From Blautia coccoides (GTDB lineage Bacteria; Bacillota; Clostridia; Lachnospirales; Lachnospiraceae): a stretch of DNA of 64,000 nt. The DNA lies in NCBI RefSeq assembly GCF_034355335.1, contig NZ_CP136422.1, positions 4,622,501 through 4,686,500 on the forward strand, given 5' to 3'. This document shows positions 1-8,425 of this stretch, in pieces. Numbering within the stretch: the stretch's first letter is position 1; each line of letters starts with the position of its first letter. Made by a program: the position numbers and the translations under genes. The notes under the pieces were generated by a model. The model had not been told where the DNA came from and ran no database searches. It worked only from the letters and a program-made list of their open reading frames with translations.

Positions 1-1
1 A

Positions 2-619
2 GACCAAACCGCAATGGACTGTATTGAAAAAGACCGGAGATTCCAGGACTATGATAATTATCTGTGGATCAAGCATGCAGGAGAGAATCATCTTGTTATG
101 GGCACACAGGCCAGGATCCTTTATCAGGATGGAGAGACCAGGAAAAAAATCGCCCTTGCCTTCAACCGCCTGGTGCGGGATGGCAAGACCGGGCCTATTA
201 TGATGGGCCGGGATCACATGGATACAGGAGGCGTAGACGCCCCCTCAAGAGAAACCTCCAATATCCATGACGGCAGCAACATTACTGCAGATATGTCTGC
301 ACTGGTCTACGGCGGAGATGCTGCCATGGGTATGACCATGATGACCATACACAACGGCGGCGGAACCGGCATCGGCAACTCCCAGAGCTGCGGCTACGGG
401 CTGCTGCTGGACGGTTCCCCTGAGGTGGATGAAATCATCTGCCGAGCCGTAAACTATGATGTTATGTGCGGTGTGGCAAGACGCGCCTGGGCAGGCAATG
501 CACACGCGCTGGAAACGGTTTCGCTCTATAAGGAACCTGGAAATACTCTCACCCTTCCTTTTGCCTGTGACGAACAGGCGCTGTCAGACGCAATCCGGAT
601 CCTGGAAAAAGAAAAGTAA
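2..619 (+). CDS. hutU: Urocanate hydratase, C-terminal part (5' end outside window)
   Basis: Urocanase converts urocanate to imidazolone propionate in histidine degradation, in the cytosol. The reading frame is open from base 2, so only about the last third of the protein is in view. Conserved urocanase stretches are visible: GRDHMDTGGVDAPSRET, the glycine-rich HNGGGTGIGNSQ, and a C-terminal region ending NAHALETV. The internal ATG at 14 is not the true start. A strong hairpin terminator follows, so the gene ends its transcription unit. No other hut gene lies downstream; hut partners, if any, must be upstream of the window. The family assignment is secure from the motifs. Confidence 0.93.
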   Translation, partial: DQTAMDCIEKDRRFQDYDNYLWIKHAGENHLVMGTQARILYQDGETRKKIALAFNRLVRDGKTGPIMMGRDHMDTGGVDAPSRETSNIHDGSNITADMSALVYGGDAAMGMTMMTIHNGGGTGIGNSQSCGYGLLLDGSPEVDEIICRAVNYDVMCGVARRAWAGNAHALETVSLYKEPGNTLTLPFACDEQALSDAIRILEKEK

Positions 620-657
620 TGTCTCTTTGCACCCTCTAAAGCATAAAGACATGAAAA

Positions 658-699
658 GGCCGCACGGTAGATTCTTCCGTATACCGTGCGGCTGTTTTT
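658..699 (+). terminator. Rho-independent terminator after hutU
   Basis: A 12-bp stem (658-669 with 682-693, one G-U end pair) closes a 12-nt loop and is followed by GTTTTT. It starts 39 bp after the hutU stop. Confidence 0.88.
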
Positions 700-838
700 A
701 ACCTGTGGGGCTATATTTATATTTTATATTTATATGTTATCTTTATTATTGTATTTACATACCGTATTTACAGTCGTTATCTCTGCTGTTGTTCCGGCCT
801 GTGAATTTTTTAATTACTATGTTAGTTTACTATAAACT

Positions 839-1093
839 TTATTTGCAGTTATTATAAAACTCCTTCAGCTCCGCCTTCACTTCAGATGAAAGCTGGCTTT
901 TTTTAATTCCCTGTACCGCACCTTCCAATCCGTATAAACGGTTTATGCAGGCCGAGTCATCAATGGCCTTGATCTTCAGCCACGCCTGCCTGCTTCCCAT
1001 TTCTTTCAGTTGGTCATAGGTATTGATACCTACTTGATTGAGTTGCTCTTCCACTACTGCTCCTATGTTTGGAAGCTTAGATAATTCCCCCAT
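839..1093 (-). CDS. TfoX C-terminal domain protein
   Basis: An 84-residue protein made only of the TfoX/Sxy C-terminal helix-hairpin-helix-like domain: LPNIGAVVEEQLNQVGI near the N-terminus, then a repeat-like YGLEGAVQGIKKSQL and a helical tail. In Proteobacteria the full TfoX/Sxy protein controls competence. Stand-alone C-terminal domains are common in Firmicutes and their role is unknown. The start ATG is preceded by GAAAGGAAGAGAC. It lies convergent to hutU and is co-directional with the next two genes, separated from them by short AT-rich gaps. The domain call is solid; the cellular role is not inferable. Confidence 0.85.
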   Translation of the reverse strand: MGELSKLPNIGAVVEEQLNQVGINTYDQLKEMGSRQAWLKIKAIDDSACINRLYGLEGAVQGIKKSQLSSEVKAELKEFYNNCK

Positions 1094-1178
1094 GTCTCTT
1101 CCTTCTTTCTTTTCATTTATACATAAATATAAAATATATTACATTCACATTTAAGTGATAAAAAATAATATTTTTGCT

Positions 1179-1523
1179 CTACATAAGTATCTCATATTCA
1201 AAATATTTCTCCTGAAAATGCACGGATTTTTCTATTTCCCGGCGGCTGAATTTCATGCCTTTGGGAGCTGCCACCCATTTATCTTCCACATCATTTTTCC
1301 GATGAATAACAGCAATTATAATGCCTTCTGCGCGCTTAACCGGCTTGTCTATTCCCAGAAAATACACATCCTGTTCCTCCTGATCACCGCCTAGAATCCC
1401 TTCCACATAGCCGTAATTAACCGGATAATATAAATCTTTATGTTCGGGATGAAAACTGCCCATCGGTCTGTCTATGACCACTTCGACAGGCTTATGCAGA
1501 ATATCTTTTTTATTATTTTCCAT
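1179..1523 (-). CDS. Small inorganic pyrophosphatase-like protein
   Basis: A 114-residue protein resembling the core of soluble family I inorganic pyrophosphatases: VVIDRPMGSFHPEHKDLYYPVNYGYVEG parallels the YPxNYGY substrate loop, followed by a strand-rich stretch (DVYFLGIDKPVKRAEGI). It is shorter than the usual 165-180 residues and lacks the clear DxDPxDV metal motif of true pyrophosphatases, so hydrolysis of PPi is uncertain; it could act on another phosphate compound. The start follows AAGAGGTGG. It is upstream of and co-directional with the TfoX-C gene. The 400-bp space behind it is filled mainly by a tandem-repeat array, which must lie in or near its promoter region. Confidence 0.72.
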   Translation of the reverse strand: MENNKKDILHKPVEVVIDRPMGSFHPEHKDLYYPVNYGYVEGILGGDQEEQDVYFLGIDKPVKRAEGIIIAVIHRKNDVEDKWVAAPKGMKFSRREIEKSVHFQEKYFEYEILM

Positions 1524-1620
1524 ATTTAAATACCACCTCTTTACCGCTATGATATTCTTATGGTTCCGGGATATTATTATACTCTTTTCTCATGTTTTAT
1601 TATGTCCATGTTTTTTATAT

Positions 1621-1950
1621 CTCTTTAATTGTATCCTAATAATATCTCTTTAACTGCATCTGAATATAATTCTTTAATTGCATCTGTTTAGTATATCTTT
1701 TATATATCTTTATTAATATCTGTGTAATGTATCTCTTTAATTACGTCTATATAATAAGTCCCTTTGATCGCGTCTATATAACAGGTCTCTTTAATCACAT
1801 CTATAATAACAAGTCTCTTTAATCACATCTATAATAACAAGTCTCTTTAATCACATCTATAATAGCAAGTCTCTTTAGTCATGTCTATATAACAAGTCTC
1901 TTTAATCAGGTCTATATAACAAGTCTTTTTAATCACATCTATATAGTTCT
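1621..1950. repeat. Degenerate 25-28-bp tandem-repeat array
   Basis: About a dozen units beginning CTCTTTAAT and running through CACATCTATAATAACAAGT are stacked head to tail with no spacers. The copies at 1795-1880 are nearly identical; copies toward 1621 are more diverged. The last unit runs into the 3' end of the histidine phosphatase gene, where it encodes the final residues and stop. No open frame or known element explains it. The rest of the gap between 1523 and 1621 is AT-rich with nothing recognised. Confidence 0.85.
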
Positions 1951-2462
1951 AAAGTACCATTTTTTTGCGTATAATGATAATATTCATCATTTGTCATATC
2001 TGTAAAATACGACCGGATCACCCGGCAAATTCCACCGTGGCTGGCAAGCAGAACTGTCTTATCTTTGTCCCTTTTTCTTATCTCATCTAGCAGGTTATAT
2101 ACACGACAGGCGGTCTGCATCATGGATTCCCCGCCTGGATACCGGAATGCAAAATTCTTCTTGACATTCAAAAAATCCTCATTCTTTCTGTTAATCCCTT
2201 CAAAAATTCCATAGTCCTGTTCTATCAGCCGGTCCTCTGCGTAATAAGGAACCCCTGTCCGCTCAGAAATGACTCTGCTGGTTTCCATTGCCCGGCGAAG
2301 CGGCGATGAATAGATTCTCTGAATCCCGCACTCTAAGATGCTGTCTGCCAGCATCTCAGCCTGTCTGTACCCTTCCTGTGTCAGATTTATATCCGTTCTG
2401 CCGCATACCTTGTCCAGAGCGTTCCACTCTGTCTGTCCGTGTCTGGCTGCGTATATTTTCAT
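1929..2462 (-). CDS. Histidine phosphatase superfamily protein (phosphoglycerate mutase-like)
   Basis: This protein of about 177 residues has the RHG motif at its N-terminus (YAARHGQTEWN), the SSPLRRAMET phosphate-pocket segment, a central acidic E (LIEQDYGIFEG) and the second catalytic histidine in LLASHGGICRVI. These are the four landmarks of the cobalamin/phosphoglycerate-mutase-like phosphatases. Length and context give no specific substrate. An ATG at 2462 is chosen; a GTG 15 bp upstream is in frame but overlaps the AAGGAG sequence that would have to serve as its ribosome site. The stop codon and the last few codons are inside the adjacent tandem array, so the C-terminal tail may have been altered by repeat expansion. 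Confidence 0.88.
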   Translation of the reverse strand: MKIYAARHGQTEWNALDKVCGRTDINLTQEGYRQAEMLADSILECGIQRIYSSPLRRAMETSRVISERTGVPYYAEDRLIEQDYGIFEGINRKNEDFLNVKKNFAFRYPGGESMMQTACRVYNLLDEIRKRDKDKTVLLASHGGICRVIRSYFTDMTNDEYYHYTQKNGTLELYRCD

Positions 2463-2660
2463 CTTCTCCCACCCCACTCCTTATGACGTACCGCTTTTAT
2501 CTCTACACTCAACATTATATACGAATTCGACTTTGAAGTATAGCGTTCTTTCTTTGTTTAATGCAAGTATTTTCCCTTGGCTTTTTTATCATATTCCGTC
2601 AAATATCACATATGTCTATTATCCACTTAGTAAATTTCGTATAATTATTTTATTTTTTTC

Positions 2661-2724
2661 TTGATTTTTTTGTATAACTATGCTACTATAACTGCAACTT
2701 AGGTATGCTTTAAGTATGCTTTAA
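2661..2724 (+). promoter_or_regulatory. Candidate promoter and 11-bp tandem operator of the M20/YfcC operon
   Basis: A TTGATT box at 2661-2666 is followed after 17 bp by TACTAT at 2684-2689. Just downstream, GTATGCTTTAA occurs twice in exact tandem (2703-2713 and 2714-2724), one helical turn apart, in what would be the start of the transcript. This is a plausible repressor site; the regulator gene at 6073-7410 is the obvious candidate binder (inference). The remaining intergenic DNA from 2463 is AT-rich with nothing else seen. Confidence 0.45.
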
Positions 2725-2788
2725 ATATTTCCTGCTTCATCACGGTATAACCTCCAACCGTGTTTGATCCAGAAAGGAGTAGAGACTT

Positions 2789-3979
2789 ATGGAAAAAGAA
2801 GTAAAGACGCAGATTGCGGAATCTGTCCAAAAACACTTAAAACAAGCGGTCAAGCTCAGTGAGGAGCTGGCAGCGCACCCGGAACTTCCCTATGAAGAAT
2901 TTGAATCCAGCCAAAAGATGGCCGAGCTTTTATCCGAGGAAGGCTTTGAGGTTACCTATCCCTATGCAGGATATGACACAGCATTCTGTGCCTGTTTTGA
3001 CAATGGGCCTGGGGTATCTGTTGCGATTTTGGCAGAATATGATGCACTTCCGGAAATCGGACATGGCTGTGGACATAATCTGCACGGCGCTCTCTCTGTA
3101 CTCACCGGACTTGTGCTCCGTGACCTAAAACATCTGTTTCAGGGAAAAGTTTATGTGATCGGCACACCTGCAGAAGAAGAAAACGGAGCCAAGGTGGGTA
3201 TGGCCGATCAGGGAATTTTTGACCATATGTCCCTGGCAATCATGATGCATAGCTGGGCCGGCGGGTATTCTCTGCCTGATATGGATGTTCTGAGCCTGCG
3301 CTGCTATGTTGTAGAATTCCACGGACAGGCTGCACATGCTGTAGCTGCTCCCTGGCAGGGCAGAAGTGCTCTTGCCGCAGCAAGAAAATTCCTGGATCTG
3401 ATCGATGCCAGACGAGAATGTTTCACCCCTGATATCCACGTAAATGCTGTGATCCAGGACGGCGGAAAAGCCCCTAATATCATCCCTGACTATGCAAAGA
3501 TTCGGATGGAATTCCGTACAGACTCAATGGCAAAGCTGCTTCAGGTAGATGAAATGATCAAAAAATGTGCCAACGCGGCAGCTATGGCATTAGATTGTAC
3601 TGTTTCTTTGGAGTTTGGCCTGTCAGATTTTGCGGATATGGTCCGTGTGGAGCCTTTGGAAAAAAGTATCTCAGAATATCTGTCAGATTTCGGTCATAAG
3701 GTGGGTGATGTTTCCCCGGCAACCGGTTCTTCTGACATGGGAAATGTCAGCTACCGCTGCCCTGCCATACAGCCACTTTTATCCATCACGGACGACAACC
3801 TTGCCCTGCATACCACTGCATTCCGAGACGCTACTTTAAAGCCGCAGGCACATGAATCAATCGCCTGCGGAGCCGCCTCTATGACTGCCCTTGCGCTTAA
3901 AATATTAAATGATGCCGATTACCGCAGTAATGTTCATCATTCCTGGGAAACTTCTTTGAAAAAGAAAGAAAATATGTAA
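2789..3979 (+). CDS. M20 family amidohydrolase (AbgB-like)
   Basis: A 396-residue cytosolic metallo-amidohydrolase of peptidase family M20. The metal and catalytic landmarks are visible: ALLAEYDALP-type loop (ILAEYDALPEIGHGCGHN, with the GHGCGHN metal site), GTPAEEENGAK with the catalytic/metal Glu pair, and MMHSWAGG. A dimerisation domain follows (LRCYVVEFHGQAAHA), then the C-terminal ATGSSDMGNVSY segment. The closest named relatives are p-aminobenzoyl-glutamate hydrolase subunit B and other N-acyl amino acid or dipeptide hydrolases. The start has AGAAAGGAG 10 bp upstream. It is 17 bp ahead of a YfcC transporter, so the pair probably imports and hydrolyses one amide-linked substrate; which one is unknown. 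Confidence 0.88.
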   Translation: MEKEVKTQIAESVQKHLKQAVKLSEELAAHPELPYEEFESSQKMAELLSEEGFEVTYPYAGYDTAFCACFDNGPGVSVAILAEYDALPEIGHGCGHNLHGALSVLTGLVLRDLKHLFQGKVYVIGTPAEEENGAKVGMADQGIFDHMSLAIMMHSWAGGYSLPDMDVLSLRCYVVEFHGQAAHAVAAPWQGRSALAAARKFLDLIDARRECFTPDIHVNAVIQDGGKAPNIIPDYAKIRMEFRTDSMAKLLQVDEMIKKCANAAAMALDCTVSLEFGLSDFADMVRVEPLEKSISEYLSDFGHKVGDVSPATGSSDMGNVSYRCPAIQPLLSITDDNLALHTTAFRDATLKPQAHESIACGAASMTALALKILNDADYRSNVHHSWETSLKKKENM

Positions 3980-3996
3980 ATCAGGGGGGATTTGTT

Positions 3997-5397
3997 ATGA
4001 ATAAAAAAACATCCACAGAAAAGAAAAAATTTGAACTGCCTCATATATTTGTACTTTTGTGTCTTATAATCGTTGTCTGTGCTGTCGCAACTTGGATCCT
4101 CCCTGCCGGAGAATTTGACCGTACAGTAAACGAAGCCGGAACTGAAGTGGTTGTGCCCGGCACTTACCACACCGTAGAAGCCTCTCCTGTAGGTCCTTTT
4201 GAAACGGTTAAATCCATCTATTTTGGCATGCTCAACGGCGGCGGTGTTATTTTCTTTGTATTTATCGCTTATGCCTCCATCGGACTTATGATCTCAACAG
4301 GAGCTTTCAACGGTCTTGTTGCCGGCCTTCTGAAGATTCTCAAAGGAAAAACGCGTGCCATTATCATCCCTATCTTCATCACTGTACTGGGTATCGCCTC
4401 ATCTACCATAGGAGTATTCGAGGAAGCTTTCCCCTTTATTCCCATCTTTGTAGGCATCTCCATTGCCATGGGATATGATGCCATTGTGGGGCTGGCTATT
4501 GTGGCTCTGGGGACAGGTCTTGGATACAGCGGCGCTGTTATGAATCCGTTTACGGTCGGCACAGCCCAGAGCATCGCTGGACTTCCGCAGATGTCCGGTG
4601 CGGGATTCCGTATTGTCAGTCACGTTCTCATGATAATCGTAGCTTCTATTTTCACCATTCGATATGCCTTGAAGATTCAGGCAGACCCATCCAAAAGCCT
4701 TGTCCGCGGCGACGACTTCAGCCATATGACCATGAATCCGGAGGACATTGAAAAACATCCTTTTGGTATCCGCGAAAAACTGGTCCTGGGTGTTCTTGGC
4801 GTAGGAATTGTTGTTATTGTGTGGGGCACAAAATACAAAGGCTGGTATTTTGAAGATTTAAGCGGTGTATTTCTGATCATGGGTATTATTAGCTCCATCA
4901 TCATGGGCTGGGGGCCTAACACCATTGCAAAGAAAATTGCCCAAAGCTTCTCTGATATTGCTGTGGCCTGTATGATGATCGGAATTGCAAGAGGTATTCT
5001 GGTGGTAATGCAGGACGGTCATATCATAGATACTGTAGTTTACGGGCTCTCCATCCCTCTGTCCAAGCTCCCGGGATGGCTGTCAGGTGAAGCTATGCTA
5101 TTAGTACAAAGTCTCCTGAACTTCCTGATTCCATCAGGTTCCGGGCAGGCAGTGACCAGTATTCCCATCATGGCTCCCCTTGCAGATCTGTGCGGCATCT
5201 CCCGTCAGGTGGCTGTTCTTGCCTTCCAGTTCGGCGACGGCTTGTCAAATATTCTGTGGCCAACTGCCATGGCCCCTATCATGTGCGGGATTGCGGGAGT
5301 CAAAATGGAAAAATGGTGGAAGTTCCTGGTTCCAGTCTTCTTGGTTCTGCTTCTTACACAGGCAGTTCTCATTGCCGCTGCTACTTTTATCATGTAG
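3997..5397 (+). CDS. YfcC/DcuC-type membrane transporter
   Basis: A 466-residue integral membrane protein with about 12 hydrophobic segments, belonging to the C4-dicarboxylate carrier (DcuC/YfcC) superfamily. Family marks include WILPAGEFDR after the first segment, the SSTIGVFEEAFPFIP region, a conserved NPFTVGTAQSIAG loop, and SLLNFLIPSGSGQA near the C-terminus. Members move dicarboxylates, amino acids or small peptides. The start is preceded by CAGGGGGG. It is transcribed with the M20 amidohydrolase, so it likely brings in that enzyme's substrate or exports a product. A terminator follows. Confidence 0.88.
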   Translation: MNKKTSTEKKKFELPHIFVLLCLIIVVCAVATWILPAGEFDRTVNEAGTEVVVPGTYHTVEASPVGPFETVKSIYFGMLNGGGVIFFVFIAYASIGLMISTGAFNGLVAGLLKILKGKTRAIIIPIFITVLGIASSTIGVFEEAFPFIPIFVGISIAMGYDAIVGLAIVALGTGLGYSGAVMNPFTVGTAQSIAGLPQMSGAGFRIVSHVLMIIVASIFTIRYALKIQADPSKSLVRGDDFSHMTMNPEDIEKHPFGIREKLVLGVLGVGIVVIVWGTKYKGWYFEDLSGVFLIMGIISSIIMGWGPNTIAKKIAQSFSDIAVACMMIGIARGILVVMQDGHIIDTVVYGLSIPLSKLPGWLSGEAMLLVQSLLNFLIPSGSGQAVTSIPIMAPLADLCGISRQVAVLAFQFGDGLSNILWPTAMAPIMCGIAGVKMEKWWKFLVPVFLVLLLTQAVLIAAATFIM

Positions 5398-5568
5398 CAG
5401 GATAAAAAGAAACATTTTAAAAGGCAATCGGCTTTTTGTGTGCGGGAATAATGGATTATTTGTGAATCATTCGTTTTAAAAATACATAAGAAATGCAGGT
5501 GTGGTGCTGTCTGTTCTGCGGTTCTATCTTGCATTTGGATAACAACACATCATAGTTATTTATAAAAT

Positions 5569-5612
5569 ATCTGGGTAATCTTTATATAAAAAAGAATACC
5601 CAGATGTTTTTA
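5569..5612 (+). terminator. Terminator of the M20/YfcC operon
   Basis: ATCTGGGTA (5569-5577) pairs with TACCCAGAT (5597-5605), followed by GTTTTTA. The loop is AT-rich and the stem can extend inward by several A-T pairs. Confidence 0.8.
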
Positions 5613-5689
5613 TAAGGCAAGTTTGATTGATCTGCTCATGATTCTGAAAGATTTCTGCATGTATATATGCATTACTGTGATTCTGTATT

Positions 5690-6043
5690 TCCATATATTA
5701 CATTGCTGCATACCCATATTTTATGGTTACTGCATTTTTGTATTTTGTATCGCCGACTTTCTGTATTTTGTATTACTACATTTCCATATTTTGTATTGGT
5801 ACATTTCCGTATTTTGCATTGCTACATTTCCGTATTTTACATTGCTACATTTCCGTATTTTGCATTGCTACATTACTGTATTTGCATTGCTACATTTCTG
5901 TATTTGCATTGCTACATTTCTGTATTTGCATTGCTACATTTCTGTATTTGCATTGCTACATTTCTGTATTTGCATTGCTACATTTCTGTATTTGCATTGC
6001 TACATTTCTGTATTTGCATTGCTACATTTCTGTATTTGCATTT
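5690..6043. repeat. 22-bp tandem-repeat array with degenerate upstream copies
   Basis: Seven perfect 22-bp units run from 5881 to 6034, each made of TTTGCATTGC, TACATTTCTG and TA. From about 5690 to 5880 the same motif recurs as 20-23-bp variants (CATTTCCGTATTTTGCATTG and similar). Because 22 is not a multiple of three, all three forward frames stay open and give low-complexity Cys/Leu/Phe/Tyr-rich translations; these are artefacts, not genes. The array fills the space between the YfcC terminator and the 3' end of the convergent regulator gene. No spacers separate the units, so it is not a CRISPR. Confidence 0.93.
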
Positions 6044-6072
6044 CCGCATATCACTACTGGACTATATGTATT

Positions 6073-7410
6073 TCAATAATCCAACTTCAGATGATAAACA
6101 TTTACCGGCCTTCCTTTATTCCCATTACGTTTCTGCTGAATGATAGCGGCAAATCCGTATTTTTCCAGATTAGAAAGAAATTTGTTGGCAGTTCTGAGGG
6201 AAATCTGCAGGGAATCCATCAAATCCTGAGAAGTAATCTCATTGGTTCCTAAAGACTGCATCACACCGATAATTTTTAAGATAGTCTCTGAAGACAGTTT
6301 CACCTGATTGGCAATTTGATTGACATATCCCTCCTGAACACTGATCACTTTTCCCGCTCCCTGTGTATTTAAAATAGTCAGTGTATCCTTTTCATCCACA
6401 AGAAAACTACCGTCGCCCATCTCTTTTACATTTCTCCCATAATGGCTGGCATCGATGGCATTTAATCTGGCCTGATAAATACTGCTTCCAATACCATATC
6501 CGATATAACCGGAAAAACCCATCTCTTTTTTAAGCCTGCTCTGTAACGGACAGCAGGTAAAACCCTTTGTCAAGGTCTTTAAAAATTCATAGTCTGTAAA
6601 AAACTCTACATCCATATAATTTTCTTTCAGGATCATCTTGTTGTAGTATTGTCTGTTGAACTGCTGTGCTGCCTCCATGACTTTCTTCTGAAACTCTCCA
6701 AATTCCTCACCCTTTTGTTTTCTCATCTCTTCCATATCGATATGTATCACTGCTGCCAGATTATTTTTCATATGGTTCAGTGAAATGTTATTCTTGATTC
6801 CGTCTATAATCTGACAAAAAGCCTGGGCGTTTGGATATACATAAAAGCATTCCACATCAAAATTTTTCAGAGACTCTACCACGCTGTAAAAATATGTGAT
6901 AATAATATCAAACTTATTCTTCTTACACTGTTCCAGATAGAATTTGTTGATATCTGCCTCTTCTTTATTAATCTGAGAAATGCTCTCCCTGCTCTCCCAG
7001 CGGGCCTCGTAGATATGAACCGCGTCAGCGAACCGGTCGGTCATGATCAATTCTTCCAGATTCTCTTCACTTTTCAAAAAATCCATCCCAACTCTGGATA
7101 ACTGCTGGTTTTTTACTGACACCATTTTCTGGATAAGGATCCTGTATGTATTCTCTATGTCTATTGGTGAATAACCGATCACCGCATCTCTGCCCTTTTC
7201 ACCAAGGGTCTGAATCGCATGATACGGGATAATTCCACTCACATAAAAGCCGTCGTAATCTCCTTTTACTGTGAGAAAAATGTCTTTCATTTCATCCAGT
7301 GTCTTATACGGTAAAAAAGTCAGACTGGTGTCTGCAGGCATGAATTTTTCCCATTGTTTCACATATTTTCGGTAATGCTCCTTTAGCAGCAGCGCGATTT
7401 TGTATTCCAT
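6073..7410 (-). CDS. Transcriptional regulator with degenerate GGDEF-like middle and C-terminal winged helix
   Basis: A 445-residue cytosolic protein. The N-terminal 100 residues look like a ligand-sensing alpha/beta domain. Residues of about 300-335 (FSGYIGYGIGSSIYQARLNA) resemble the degenerate GGDEF-like region of CdaR-type regulators. The last 75 residues form a winged helix (EITSQDLMDSLQISLRTANKFLSNLEKYGF). A precise family name is not claimed. It is convergent with the M20/YfcC operon and is the only regulator nearby, so it probably controls that operon and perhaps binds the 11-bp tandem site upstream of it (inference). The start follows GGACAGGAGG. Confidence 0.7.
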   Translation of the reverse strand: MEYKIALLLKEHYRKYVKQWEKFMPADTSLTFLPYKTLDEMKDIFLTVKGDYDGFYVSGIIPYHAIQTLGEKGRDAVIGYSPIDIENTYRILIQKMVSVKNQQLSRVGMDFLKSEENLEELIMTDRFADAVHIYEARWESRESISQINKEEADINKFYLEQCKKNKFDIIITYFYSVVESLKNFDVECFYVYPNAQAFCQIIDGIKNNISLNHMKNNLAAVIHIDMEEMRKQKGEEFGEFQKKVMEAAQQFNRQYYNKMILKENYMDVEFFTDYEFLKTLTKGFTCCPLQSRLKKEMGFSGYIGYGIGSSIYQARLNAIDASHYGRNVKEMGDGSFLVDEKDTLTILNTQGAGKVISVQEGYVNQIANQVKLSSETILKIIGVMQSLGTNEITSQDLMDSLQISLRTANKFLSNLEKYGFAAIIQQKRNGNKGRPVNVYHLKLDY

Positions 7411-7788
7411 GAAACCTCCTGTCCCTGCTGCTTTTTGGGTATGCAGGGCGTTTTGTTAGTTTTATTATACAGGTGAGAAGGGGGTTCGTAAAGGTGTTGT
7501 CTTGAGATTCTGTAAACTGTCATTCAGCTTGTTAGTAAACGCCAAATAGTGAGTACCTTGACATTTTTAGGCGGCTGCTTTGCAGCCACCTATATTAAAG
7601 GGGATGTTGGAAAAGATGGCGGCAGTATCGGCACAGTCAAATAAGCATTTTCTGTATTTTCGTATGCAGCCTGTGGTATGAAAGGGACTGCCATATGCAC
7701 ATTATACACAGGGATTCTGTCCCACCGCTGCCACAACACCTGTCGTTATTAATGAATACAGAATTTGCGATTGTGAGATGATGATTAT
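7411..7788. other. Intergenic stretch without a gene
   Basis: This 378-bp gap lies between divergent genes. It holds a short GGCTGC-TTT-GCAGCC hairpin at 7573-7587 and no open frame of coding character. The ribosome site before the ImmA-like gene is poor (GAGATGATG). The gap marks the edge of the region disturbed by mobile DNA and may contain decayed sequence. Confidence 0.6.
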
Positions 7789-8253
7789 ATGAGAAAAGAA
7801 TTGATTACAGAGGCCGCCCGTTCCCTGTGGGGAACTTACCGGGAACGCAATCCTCACCGCCTCTGTGAATATCTGGAAATCTCTGTCGAGGCACTTCCCA
7901 TAGAGCTTAAAGAGAACAGTATCAAGGCTCTGGTTGTCAGGAGCAGCCGCTGTTACAGTATTGTTGTAAACTCGGACTTAAGCTGTGTCCAGCAGGACTC
8001 CGCCATTTTCAATGAGATTGGCCATGTTGTGTTAGGACACGCAAAACTGGCACCCTGTACCTGCAGAAGCCTGTTTTCCACCCGGAAAATATCGATGCAG
8101 GAAATCGAGGCAAACGAGTTCATCGCAGAATACTTGATGGACACAGAAGATACCATGTCCACACTCTTTGAAACCGGAAATTTTTTTGACTCCGCCCGAA
8201 TCCTGCGTGTTCCCCCGGCAATCATGGATTTCAAATGGAGGATGCTTGCATGA
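7789..8253 (+). CDS. ImmA/IrrE-like metallopeptidase homolog with altered HExxH
   Basis: A 154-residue protein with the ImmA/IrrE peptidase fold: a helical N-terminus, a strand pair (ALVVRSSRCYSIVVNSDLS), the zinc motif region FNEIGHVVLGH, and the downstream EIEANEFIAEYLM helix that usually gives the third ligand. In active members the motif is HExxH; here the first histidine is Asn (NEIGH), so zinc binding and proteolysis are doubtful. ImmA proteins normally cleave XRE repressors of mobile elements. No repressor partner is adjacent. The stop codon lies at the start of an IS21 end, so the C-terminus may have been trimmed by the insertion. Confidence 0.72.
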   Translation: MRKELITEAARSLWGTYRERNPHRLCEYLEISVEALPIELKENSIKALVVRSSRCYSIVVNSDLSCVQQDSAIFNEIGHVVLGHAKLAPCTCRSLFSTRKISMQEIEANEFIAEYLMDTEDTMSTLFETGNFFDSARILRVPPAIMDFKWRMLA

Positions 8254-8255
8254 TT

Positions 8256-8352
8256 ATTCCGGGGCTCATTGAGCCATCTGTCCGGACTTTGAGAGCCACT
8301 ATTCCGCAGAATGGGAGCCATGTATTCCGGTAATTCAGAGCCATTCCAGGCT
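8256..8352. repeat. IS21-type multiple terminal repeats (left end)
   Basis: Four units of about 23-24 bp, each of the form ATTCCGG...GAGCCA (starts near 8256, 8279, 8302 and 8326). They resemble the serial transposase-binding repeats found inside IS21-family ends. They sit 74 bp or more ahead of the istA fragment. Confidence 0.65.
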
Positions 8353-8425
8353 CTATTACATATATTTCCTTTATACTGTAGATACACACTTTTGGTGTGA
8401 ATACAGATAAAGGAGGGTCACCATT

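Noticed and set aside
1621..6043. Possible CRISPR arrays
   Set aside because: Units are directly contiguous with no unique spacers, and no cas genes are present.
5623..6252. Open frames in all three forward phases through the 22-bp array
   Set aside because: They arise because the repeat lacks stop codons and its length is not a multiple of three; the products are low-complexity and have no ribosome sites.
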